From the NCBI GenBank assembly GCA_019634675.1, contig JAHCAX010000005.1, positions 1-64,000 of the forward strand: a stretch of 64,000 nt of DNA. Reading direction: 5' to 3'. The notes beneath the pieces were generated by a model, which was not told the DNA's origin, ran no database searches, and saw only the letters and a list, made by a program, of their open reading frames with translations. Of this stretch, positions 1-8,041 are shown piece by piece; within the stretch, counting starts at the first letter, position 1; every line of letters begins with the position of its first letter. Source of the DNA: Acherontichlamydia pituitae (lineage in GTDB: Bacteria > Chlamydiota > Chlamydiia > Chlamydiales > Rhabdochlamydiaceae). The position numbers were made by a program, and so were the translations under genes.

Positions 1-35
1 CAAATTCCCGATTCTTCATGTTGTTTCGGTATATA
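1..35. repeat. Half copy of the nusB-downstream palindromic repeat
   Basis: The first 35 bases closely match the reverse complement of the nusB end at 31707-31740. Both read CAAATTCCC, then an AT stretch, then GTTGTTTCGGTATA. Only one arm is inside the window, so the rest of the element probably lies to the left. No gene is seen between here and position 210. Confidence 0.5.
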
Positions 36-209
36 GCAAAATTTACGGAGCTCGGCATAGATTTTGCCGGCACTTTATCGAAAAGTTCCTGCAGGCTGAC
101 GCAATAATTAAACTTGTTTTATTGTCATCGATATTTATACAATATTAATGCTTGTGTGTTAAAATTGTTTTTAAATCGAAATAAGTTAGTTTGTGTTGGG
201 GTTGTTTAT

Positions 210-1202
210 ATGTCTGTTGCGGAAATTAGTGTTAAATTTACAGAAAGCCTTACTTTATCTGATCAAGCTGTTAAACCTGTAAGTGCTTTAAATTCAGTGT
301 TGAAAGAAACGGTAAGGAAAATAGAAGGGCGAGTCACAGAAAAAAATGCTGAAAATCCCCATTTTTTCCAGTTCCCGGAAGATTCAAGGATAACATTAAG
401 AAAGGGGCAAGTTGTAGATATTTCACAGATCGAGATCGATCTGTCTGATATCTTCATCGGCGGAATCAATTATGGCGGCGGCGGGGGGAAACTCATTGGC
501 GGAGCTATGGAGGCGGTTGGCAGTTGCCATCCTGTTTGCAATTTGCCTGTGATGTATGATGGCGTGATTTATTCAGATTTTCGTGCAATGGAAATGGTCT
601 CAAAAGAAGATAAAGTCATATCGCCCGATGTCGTTTCAACAATGATCGCAACCTATCTTGGAGAAGGATATACCCATTTTAACATCCCCATCACGCTGAA
701 CAACCACGCAAGCTTGCTTTCTATCATCGTTCTAGAGGATAAAGCGACGTTCCGTTTTTATGATTCCCTCTCGCCTGAGGTCATCTCTTATGAAGAACGA
801 TACTGTCCTGCGCTTCTTGAGTATTTAACATCTCTTCTTCCGCCAGGTGTTCAAGCGGAATTTAAAGGAAAACCTGATGTCCTGCACCTATTCGATCAAG
901 GCGATGCAACTTCCAAAGGATGCGGTTACTATAGCGTGTACACGGCAGCGCTGTTAAAAGAGTGTTCGGAACTGAGGGATTTAACATCCTTTGAAGAGCC
1001 TCCGTTATTGACGCAAGCGCATGACAAAGGGATACGGGCTGAATTAGCGGTCAGGACTTTGCTTGAGTTCGGATTGGAAAGGGTCGACTTGAGCTTTACA
1101 GCGATGATTTCGCAAAAAAGAGACGGCATTTTTAGCAGGATCCAAAATGTACTGCCTAACTTGATCGAGCAATTGAAGCCAAGAGTATCGGTCTTCCAAT
1201 AA
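210..1202 (+). CDS. Candidate CE-clan (Ulp1/YopJ-type) cysteine protease effector
   Basis: The 330-residue protein has the ordered His-Asp-Gln-Cys pattern of clan CE proteases (SUMO/ubiquitin proteases and acetyltransferases such as Ulp1, ChlaDub and YopJ). H166 lies in NNHASLLSI, D185 in FYDSL, Q230 in FDQGDATSKG and C238 in KGCGYYSVYTAALL. This parallels the Ulp1 order in which H, D and then Q precede DCG. The N-terminal ~100 residues have no recognised domain, and a Gly-rich run follows near residue 90. I chose ATG 210; an upstream TTG at 114 would add 32 residues of poor quality. The gene converges on pknD. The function, a secreted protease or acetyltransferase acting on host ubiquitin-like conjugates, is inferred from the motif order only; overall similarity to named members is not obvious by eye. 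Confidence 0.55.
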   Translation: MSVAEISVKFTESLTLSDQAVKPVSALNSVLKETVRKIEGRVTEKNAENPHFFQFPEDSRITLRKGQVVDISQIEIDLSDIFIGGINYGGGGGKLIGGAMEAVGSCHPVCNLPVMYDGVIYSDFRAMEMVSKEDKVISPDVVSTMIATYLGEGYTHFNIPITLNNHASLLSIIVLEDKATFRFYDSLSPEVISYEERYCPALLEYLTSLLPPGVQAEFKGKPDVLHLFDQGDATSKGCGYYSVYTAALLKECSELRDLTSFEEPPLLTQAHDKGIRAELAVRTLLEFGLERVDLSFTAMISQKRDGIFSRIQNVLPNLIEQLKPRVSVFQ

Positions 1203-1211
1203 ATCAACTGC

Positions 1212-4013
1212 TCAAAATTGAAGGTGCAGCGATGCCGCGCGCTTGAGCTCTTTTTTCAAGCGTTTGAGGTAGAGCTCTTTTTTTTCCGATTGCTTTGCGC
1301 AATGATAAAAAAGATAGAGACTCCGCAGCAGTTCGACTTTTTCCCAGAAAAAGAGGGGGGCCTTCTCGTCGATCTTTTTTCGGAGGAAATAGCTAAGCAG
1401 GGCAGTTGTTGGAGGATAGGGGTTGTCCATCGCTCCAGAAAAATGGGAGAGGGCGATCTCTTTGCCTTCCTGGTTCCAAAGCCAGCATCCAAAAGGAGCG
1501 TACAGAGGAAGTTTCTCATCGGCCAATAGTTCGGTGGGATAGGCCTCCAAACAGTTCTGCGCCCGTTTCCAGCAATTGTTGAGAAGATCTAGGCGGACAA
1601 GGCTTGCGTCGATGTAAAGGCGTTCCGATTGGGGGATTTTCGAAAAGAGGGCTGAGAGCTCTTCCACATCAGCTTCCGTCTCTTTAGCTGCGCGCAGCAA
1701 ATATCCGGCGCAGCGGAGCGCTGAAGAAGAAAGAGGGAAAGCAGCTACAGCTCGGAACTCTTCAAGGGCTGCCTTCAATCCTTTTTGATGCAGGGTCAAG
1801 ATCGATCCCATCAGCTCCGATTCTTCTTTGCTTTGCAAGAAATGCAGGTTGTCTTTGACCCAATCGGTGTGACCTAAATGGAGCATGCAATAAAAGGCGT
1901 TTGCCGAGATCAGGGAATCGGGGCAGCTTTCGATGATCTCCATGAGGGGGATCGGCTTTGCCAGCCAAAAGCTCAGCTGGACGGCGAGGTGGAGAAGGGG
2001 AGCGCCGATCTTCTCTTCAAGAGGAAGGATGAAAGGAAGAGGCTCTAAGTTCTGCACCAAATTGGAAAGAAGGTGCTGGCTGTCCTCCGATCGGAAAATA
2101 TGGGGAAGGTGGCGCGCTGAGAGCAATGCAAAGTGGTAGGCGGCGAACCGATCGTGCAGCGAAGCTTCATGCAAACGGAAGGTGATGTGTTCGCTCAACA
2201 CTTTAAGAAGAGGATGTTTCGGATACTTGCGGACGCACAGCTCCAGGCATTTGATCTCCTCGTCGATATCGCCGATCGCTTTATACACTAAGGCCTTGCC
2301 TAAATATTCTAGCGGCGCTCCCGGCGTGAAGCGCAGTTTGCTGAACTCGTCGAGGGCAAGGGCGAAGAGCTTTTGCTTCTCCTGGTTTTTCTTGACCGTC
2401 CCCGCTTCTTCCAAAAGGGTGATTCCAGCGCGGAACAAAGCTTCGCGCCCTTCCGCTCTTCCCATGAACGAGCTGCCGATCCTTCTGTACTCGCTGAGGG
2501 CCTTCTGGTAGTTTTTATCTGCGAGGAAAGCATCGGGGACTGCAAGGCAATTGACCATTACGTTTTGGCTGCCGATCGACACTTCGACCTGCGGCATTTC
2601 AAAATCGGCGTCCCGATAGAGAACGCCCACATGGGTTCCGCCCATCGGAATGTGGCTGATGTAATGGAACTGGAGGATCCCATCGAGATAGAACCTAAGG
2701 TGGTTGTCGACTTTTTCGATCTGGACTTGATGCCAGACGTTCATTTTGAAGCAGACCCCGGGAATGTCCAAGACTTCGACGTTGGAGCGGAAAAGCTTGC
2801 ATCCAGGCTTGATCTCTGAACCGACCCACAAACAATACCCCTCTTCGAAACCCTTGCGCTCGTCCGCTTCAGGAATGTTGAGAAGGAAGCCGATCCCGTT
2901 GCCGTTCTCTTTGAGCTGGATCTTTGCCTTGATCTTAGTATTGCCTGAGAAGCTCATGCGCGAGATCATCAAACTGACCCACTCCATCACAGTGGGGATC
3001 CGCGTGATGGCAAGGTGCTTGGCAAGCAGGATGTTCTCTTGAAACTCCCAGTCTTCTTTCCTGTCGACATGCAATTCCGCTGCAGGGATCCATTCCGGCC
3101 TCCCTTCAATGTAGCTCTCGACTTCGGCAATGATCTCTTCGACCGACTGGAAGCGCAATGCAGGATCGAACTGGAGCCCTCGTTTGGCAATATCGGCAAG
3201 GTGCTGCGGGATGTCGCGGTAGGGCGCTATTTCTTGCGGATAGGTGAACTGTTCAAGGTGCATCGTCTTGCGGAAGCTTTGGATCGAAGCGCGTTGGAAG
3301 GGGAGTCGCAGCGTGAGGATCTGGTAGAGGATGACCGTCAAAGAGTAGATGTCTGTCGTAAAAGTGGAAGCGGCACCGGTGATCCTTTCTGGAGCAAGGT
3401 AGGAAAGGGTTCCAGGGACTTTGCCAGGCTTCGTCAGATCAGGCTCCGGAGGAGCCTTTTTTTCGACAAGCTGGAACTCTTTTGTCTCGCCTGCAAAATC
3501 GGCTAGGCCCCAATCGAGGATCAGCACCTCGCCATATTTACCGACGATGATGTTGTCAGGCTTGATGTCCCTGTGCAAGATCCCTTTCGAATGGGAATAG
3601 GCGATCGCTTGGCATACGTTGAGGAAGATTCTCATCAGAGTCGGGATCGATGAACCGATCGGGTGTTTGACCTCTCCCTCTTTTTCTTCATCATAGGCCG
3701 ATTTGAGAATCTGCTTCAGCGTCTCCCCTTCGACATAGGGCATCGTGTAGTAGGTCTCTTCTCCCTTTTGGCAGATCGTATAAATCGGAATGATCGAAGG
3801 GTGGGTAAGCTGAGAGGCGATCCGCGCTTCGCGCAAAAAGCGCTCTTGAAGGGTCCGGTTGCTCTTCATCTCTTGGCGGATCCGTTTAAGGGCGACGTTC
3901 CTTCCGCAGGAGGGATCGAAGGCCAAAAAGACCTCTCCCATTCCTCCTTTCCCTAAGCCCCTTACGATCTGATAATGGTCGATCTGCATGGGATCGGCAT
4001 CTGTTTTATTCAT
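1212..4013 (-). CDS. pknD: Serine/threonine protein kinase, PknD type
   Basis: The 933-residue protein has an N-terminal Hanks-type kinase domain (about residues 14-290). It shows the Gly-rich loop GKGGMGEVF (21-29), lysine K43 in VALK, catalytic HRDIKPDN (D149) and DWG (167-169) in place of DFG. The length and layout, kinase followed by a long C-terminal part, match chlamydial PknD. Residues ~300-490 look like a beta-rich lectin/laminin-G-like region. Residues ~500-930 are alpha-helical with TPR-like repeats. I see no convincing membrane span. Chlamydial PknD is a membrane-associated dual-specificity kinase reported to phosphorylate a type III secretion component; that role is family knowledge. 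Start ATG 4013 has only a weak ribosome site. The gene converges on the protease gene with a 9-base gap. Confidence 0.9.
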   Translation of the reverse strand: MNKTDADPMQIDHYQIVRGLGKGGMGEVFLAFDPSCGRNVALKRIRQEMKSNRTLQERFLREARIASQLTHPSIIPIYTICQKGEETYYTMPYVEGETLKQILKSAYDEEKEGEVKHPIGSSIPTLMRIFLNVCQAIAYSHSKGILHRDIKPDNIIVGKYGEVLILDWGLADFAGETKEFQLVEKKAPPEPDLTKPGKVPGTLSYLAPERITGAASTFTTDIYSLTVILYQILTLRLPFQRASIQSFRKTMHLEQFTYPQEIAPYRDIPQHLADIAKRGLQFDPALRFQSVEEIIAEVESYIEGRPEWIPAAELHVDRKEDWEFQENILLAKHLAITRIPTVMEWVSLMISRMSFSGNTKIKAKIQLKENGNGIGFLLNIPEADERKGFEEGYCLWVGSEIKPGCKLFRSNVEVLDIPGVCFKMNVWHQVQIEKVDNHLRFYLDGILQFHYISHIPMGGTHVGVLYRDADFEMPQVEVSIGSQNVMVNCLAVPDAFLADKNYQKALSEYRRIGSSFMGRAEGREALFRAGITLLEEAGTVKKNQEKQKLFALALDEFSKLRFTPGAPLEYLGKALVYKAIGDIDEEIKCLELCVRKYPKHPLLKVLSEHITFRLHEASLHDRFAAYHFALLSARHLPHIFRSEDSQHLLSNLVQNLEPLPFILPLEEKIGAPLLHLAVQLSFWLAKPIPLMEIIESCPDSLISANAFYCMLHLGHTDWVKDNLHFLQSKEESELMGSILTLHQKGLKAALEEFRAVAAFPLSSSALRCAGYLLRAAKETEADVEELSALFSKIPQSERLYIDASLVRLDLLNNCWKRAQNCLEAYPTELLADEKLPLYAPFGCWLWNQEGKEIALSHFSGAMDNPYPPTTALLSYFLRKKIDEKAPLFFWEKVELLRSLYLFYHCAKQSEKKELYLKRLKKELKRAASLHLQF

Positions 4014-4096
4014 TTCGTCATAACTCTTTGAAAGTCTGTAACCAGACTCTTTATCACTCCTTCTTTACACATCTATTCCTTTCAAAGCAAGCTTGA

Positions 4097-5062
4097 TCAA
4101 GTCGTTGGAAGGGCTGCAGCCTGCTGCCTTAGCCAGGTCACGACCCTTCTCTGGAGAAGGGGAGCATCGGCAAGGTCATTGATATCCTGTCTGTTAATGG
4201 GGCACAAACGATTTCCGGCAGCAGTAAAAATGTCTTCGATGTTTTGCCGTTCGAAATAATGGGCCGCGCCATGCGCTGCGCACGAGTCCATGACAGGATC
4301 TGACATGACCAAGAAGGTAATAGGATCGATCAGATCATCGGGGGGATTATAGGCTGTGCCCAATGCATCATCAAGCGCTTGGTTCAAGCGGACGATCTCT
4401 TGGGCGATGTCTGCGTCATTGTGCGTTGGAGGAGGAGGTTCTGGAGTCGTCTCGACGACGGTTGCCGTCGGCTCAGGCGTCGCAATCGTAAGAGGCGGCT
4501 CTTGAATGGCAACTCCTTTTAACTTTTCTCCAAAAAAGCGGGTCCATCTAAGGACGATCTCGCATTCGTCGATCCATTCCTGGACCAGCGTAGAATTGGG
4601 GTTGTTAAGCTGGCCGTACCTCATGCGCAATTCCATGGCGTTGAAATTGTAAAATGAACCTTTTGTCGGTTCGCTCAGTTCGTTGAAGGCCCTTTCGATT
4701 GTTTGGTAGCGGTTCTGCTGTCCGAGCTGTCCCAATCGGGCCTTGAACTGTTCTAGTTCATTAATCCGTTGCTGGATGGCGCCAAGGTCCGACTTGTCGA
4801 TCGAATAGACGAAGAAGAGCGATTTGAAAAATGAGCCTATATGTGTCGGCGCCCATTGGAAGAAGGAAAGGATCTTCGATCCGATCATCTTGATTTTTTC
4901 CATGATTCCGGAGCTTTCCGGGGTGCTTGCTTCCGTCATTGAAAGAAGGCGTGTCGGCTCAGAGCTAATCCCAAGCGAAGAGATTCTTGCAGCAACAGGA
5001 GTCTGCTCATGGCCCTGCACTGGTTGCGCCGGACGTTCAGAAGGGGAGAATGTGATTGCCAT
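4097..5062 (-). CDS. U-box domain protein, probable E3 ubiquitin ligase effector
   Basis: The last ~80 residues (about 240-321) form a U-box: DDLIDPITFLVMSDPV, then Y/F-ERQNIEDIF, then LCPINRQDI and a C-terminal helix ending VTWLRQQ. This matches the U-box order (DPI, MxDPV, hydrophobic helix, CP, W helix). U-boxes recruit ubiquitin-charged E2 enzymes and are eukaryotic; bacterial ones are normally translocated effectors. Residues 1-60 are Ser/Thr/Pro-rich and disordered, 60-90 are moderately hydrophobic, 95-195 are helical, and a Pro/Thr linker (PEPTATVVETTPEPPPP) precedes the U-box. ATG 5062 is preferred because AGGTG precedes it; a GTG at 5071 is possible. The gene is divergent from trpS. 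E3 activity and secretion are inferred. Confidence 0.75.
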   Translation of the reverse strand: MAITFSPSERPAQPVQGHEQTPVAARISSLGISSEPTRLLSMTEASTPESSGIMEKIKMIGSKILSFFQWAPTHIGSFFKSLFFVYSIDKSDLGAIQQRINELEQFKARLGQLGQQNRYQTIERAFNELSEPTKGSFYNFNAMELRMRYGQLNNPNSTLVQEWIDECEIVLRWTRFFGEKLKGVAIQEPPLTIATPEPTATVVETTPEPPPPTHNDADIAQEIVRLNQALDDALGTAYNPPDDLIDPITFLVMSDPVMDSCAAHGAAHYFERQNIEDIFTAAGNRLCPINRQDINDLADAPLLQRRVVTWLRQQAAALPTT

Positions 5063-5194
5063 AGGGTGCACCTAACGTAGGAGGTAAAGAAAGTGTAAAG
5101 AAGATAGTTCATGGAGACTTTTTTTTCAGTCAAAAACCGTTGCTGGAAAACAAAATGATTCTGTAACCTCAGCTTTGCACATTTTTGAGGGCAA

Positions 5195-6199
5195 ATGGAT
5201 AGAAAAAAAGTTGTATTGACAGGCGATCGGCCTACAGGGCCTCTGCATTTAGGGCATTATGTCGGATCGTTGAAGAACCGCGTGGAGCTGCAGAAAAGCT
5301 GCAAGCAATTTGTCATGGTCGCCGATGTTCAGGCATTGACCGACAATTATGAGCACCCTCAGAAAGTGCGGGAGAATGTGCTGCAGGTCGCTTTAGATTA
5401 CTTAGCAGTCGGCATTGATCCTGAGCAGACCACGATCTTTATCCAGTCCCTTATCCCTCAAATTCCTGAGCTGACCCTTTATTACCTGAACTTAGTGACC
5501 TGGAACCGCTTGAAGCACAACCCCACCGTCAAGCAAGAGATCGTTCAAAAAGGATATGGAGAAAGCGTTCCTGCAGGCTTCATGGTCTATCCTGTCAGCC
5601 AAGCAGCCGACATCACCGTTGTCAAAGCAGACCTTGTGCCAGTCGGCGAAGACCAGCTGCCGATGATCGAACAGACCAACGAGATCGTCCGCCATTTCAA
5701 TAGGATCTATCAAAAAGAGGTCCTTGTTGAAGCGCAAGCGCTGATCCCTAAGCTGGCCCGTTTGCCAGGAACGGATGGGAAAGCAAAAATGAGCAAATCG
5801 CTCGGCAATTGCATCTACCTCGGCGACAGCGCCGACGCTGTCGCTAAAAAAGTGAAGGGGATGTACACCGATCCAGGACACCTCAAAGTTGAAGATCCCG
5901 GCAAAGTGGAAGGCAATCCCGTCTTCACTTATCTGGATGCATTCGATCCCGATACGGCTGCAGTTGAAGAGCTGAAGGCCCATTACCAACGGGGCGGACT
6001 TGGAGACTCCATCGTTAAAAAACGGCTCAACGATGTTCTCCAAGCTTTCCTAGAGCCGGTCCGTCAGCGCAGGGAAGCTTATGCAAAGGACCCGCAAGCT
6101 GTCATGCAGATGCTGAAAAAAGGGACGGGAAAGACTCTTGAAATTGCAGAACAGACCCTTCAAGATGTCCGTAAAGCGATGTGCTTGGATTATTTTTAG
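5195..6199 (+). CDS. trpS: Tryptophanyl-tRNA synthetase
   Basis: This class I aminoacyl-tRNA synthetase charges tRNA-Trp with tryptophan. The 334-residue protein carries the HIGH-type signature HLGH at residues 18-21, after TGDRPTGPL, and KMSKS at 198-202. Both have normal spacing for TrpRS, and the length is typical. GAGG at 5187-5190 supports the ATG. The gene stands alone, divergent from the U-box gene and convergent with a small membrane protein gene. Confidence 0.96.
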   Translation: MDRKKVVLTGDRPTGPLHLGHYVGSLKNRVELQKSCKQFVMVADVQALTDNYEHPQKVRENVLQVALDYLAVGIDPEQTTIFIQSLIPQIPELTLYYLNLVTWNRLKHNPTVKQEIVQKGYGESVPAGFMVYPVSQAADITVVKADLVPVGEDQLPMIEQTNEIVRHFNRIYQKEVLVEAQALIPKLARLPGTDGKAKMSKSLGNCIYLGDSADAVAKKVKGMYTDPGHLKVEDPGKVEGNPVFTYLDAFDPDTAAVEELKAHYQRGGLGDSIVKKRLNDVLQAFLEPVRQRREAYAKDPQAVMQMLKKGTGKTLEIAEQTLQDVRKAMCLDYF

Positions 6200-6232
6200 A
6201 GTCACTAAGAAAAAGGGGATATAAGTTCCCTC

Positions 6233-6601
6233 TTAATCCTTATGCTGCTCTTCTTCGATTTCGTGGTTGATGTCCTCTTCCTCTTCGGCAAGGGGCTCCT
6301 TGCTTTCTAAAAATTCCCGGAAAAGGATGTAGATCCCCCCGATGGCAAACAGCACCGGAAGGAGGATTTCCCAAGAGATGTTGAACTGTACGGTGACAAA
6401 TACGCCGACAAAGACAAACAGGGAGATCCCCATGTCGTAATGGCGGCCCAGCAGGTATTGCCGCAGTGCAAGCGGTATCCCGACGACCAGCATGATCCCC
6501 GGCCACCAAGCGGCAAGGTAAGAAATAATCGCTAGTCCGATCAGAAAGAGGGCAACGGAAATCGCTTTCGCCCTTTTTTTGGAAATCAATGCCTGAGCCA
6601 T
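6233..6601 (-). CDS. Small integral membrane protein, unknown function
   Basis: The 122-residue product has three to four hydrophobic segments (about 14-30, 33-46, 60-75 and 80-96). It ends in a strongly acidic tail rich in Glu (EEEEDINHEIEEE). I do not recognise the family. ATG 6601 is chosen because GGAGGG lies 6 bases upstream; a longer form from 6622 lacks a site. The gene is convergent with trpS and lies downstream of the MFS gene in the same direction. Confidence 0.7.
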   Translation of the reverse strand: MAQALISKKRAKAISVALFLIGLAIISYLAAWWPGIMLVVGIPLALRQYLLGRHYDMGISLFVFVGVFVTVQFNISWEILLPVLFAIGGIYILFREFLESKEPLAEEEEDINHEIEEEQHKD

Positions 6602-6677
6602 GTGAGTCCCTCCAAGTTCCATACATAGAGAGAGTTTGATTTCTTGCGAAGAAAAATCTCGTTTTTAAGCAGAGCTG

Positions 6678-7925
6678 CTAACGGATAATAGGAACTTCAA
6701 GAGGGGCATTACTTCTTTCAAGCCAGAAAAATAAACTAGACAAGATTAAGCAGGATGCGCCGCCCCATGCAGCAAGAGTAGGATAGGCCCCAACTGCAAA
6801 TCCCACCAAGATCGGACTCAAACCGAGCGCTGCAGCCCCAATGGATTGATAAACGCCAAGGATTTCACCTTGTTGATCAACACTTGCTCGATTGGAAACG
6901 ATGGTCGTTGCAGAAGGGTAAGCCATAGCAAGCCCAATCATCATCAAAGGAACTACCCACCAGATGTAAAGTGGTGCATGAACAAAGACAAAGGCAAGCA
7001 TGGAAGCTGCAGAAAGCAGCATTGCGACAATTGCGATCGCTACTGGTTTGCATTTATGAACAAAAGTTGTTGCAAGAAGAGCTCCGATGGCATACCACAA
7101 GCCAGTGTACCCATAAAATTGACCGATATCATTCAATTCAAAAGCAAAGCGCTCATTAAGCAAAACAGGAACAAATTCGTTAAAAAATGCCCATCCGAAA
7201 GAAATAAAAAATCCTCCCAAAAAAACCCACTTGAACTCTCTCAAAAGAAACACCTGAAGTAAATTACGGATTCCAGCCAAAAGATCGAAGGAAACATCTT
7301 CGATTTTTTTTCTTGTTTCAGGGAATTTCCAGATCACCAAGATTAAATTGGTTAACGACATAAGACCAGCAAACATTAGGGGGGTTGAATAATTGAACCA
7401 CGATACAACCTTTGGATCTGCAATGTAGCCTCCTATAAAGGGTCCAACTGCAAAACCAAATCCAATGCAGGAGTTAAGGTAGGCAAATCTTTTGGCTTTA
7501 TTTTCCTCTGTGCTTATATCAGCAAGGGTTGCCTGAGCAACAGCAGCAGTAGCATCCGAAGCTCCAACTAGGATTCGATAAAGAAATAGTAAGCTTAAGG
7601 AGTGAAGATAAATTCCTGCTACGCCGATCAAATAGCCTGCACATCCTCCACCAATGCCAATCGTTAGAGCCTTTCTTCTCCCTTTCTTGTCAGAAAAAGC
7701 TCCAAGAAAAGGAGCGAAAAAAAATTGAGAAATTGGAGTGAGCCCGATGAGAAGTCCCAGCATAGCGCCTCGGAATTCTGCTGAGGTGTCAGGGGGAAGA
7801 ATCGGATTTGCCGTATCGAATAATAGCATAGCAAAAATCGGATAGACAATGCCCATCCCTAAATAGTCAACAAAACCGATCAGAAGGATGATAATAAAAC
7901 TTAAATTTGATTTTAATAAATTCAT
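6678..7925 (-). CDS. Major facilitator superfamily transporter (DHA1/TetA-like)
   Basis: The 415-residue protein has about 12 hydrophobic spans. The MFS signature after helix 2 is GAFSDKKGRRKAL (the G-x-x-x-D-r-x-G-R/K-k motif), and later there is a motif-C-like stretch, GFGFAVGPFIGGY. These place it among 12-helix drug/proton antiporters of the TetA/Bcr type, which export small molecules across the inner membrane. The substrate cannot be told from sequence. ATG 7925 is preferred; a TTG at 7961 would add 12 residues. The base composition is more AT-rich than in the flanking uvrA, so horizontal acquisition is possible but unproven. Confidence 0.85.
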   Translation of the reverse strand: MNLLKSNLSFIIILLIGFVDYLGMGIVYPIFAMLLFDTANPILPPDTSAEFRGAMLGLLIGLTPISQFFFAPFLGAFSDKKGRRKALTIGIGGGCAGYLIGVAGIYLHSLSLLFLYRILVGASDATAAVAQATLADISTEENKAKRFAYLNSCIGFGFAVGPFIGGYIADPKVVSWFNYSTPLMFAGLMSLTNLILVIWKFPETRKKIEDVSFDLLAGIRNLLQVFLLREFKWVFLGGFFISFGWAFFNEFVPVLLNERFAFELNDIGQFYGYTGLWYAIGALLATTFVHKCKPVAIAIVAMLLSAASMLAFVFVHAPLYIWWVVPLMMIGLAMAYPSATTIVSNRASVDQQGEILGVYQSIGAAALGLSPILVGFAVGAYPTLAAWGGASCLILSSLFFWLERSNAPLEVPIIR

Positions 7926-8041
7926 GGGGAGCAGTCTATGGTGGGATAGAATTAAATGCAATTGTTAGTATATGAGTGTAAGCTCAAAATGATAAAAGTA
8001 ACCACTTTTAGTAGTGTGTAATAAAGGGGTGGATCGTTTTT

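Noticed and set aside
114..209. TTG 114 start of the CE-type protease gene
   Set aside because: The 32 added residues are low quality and ATG 210 fits better.
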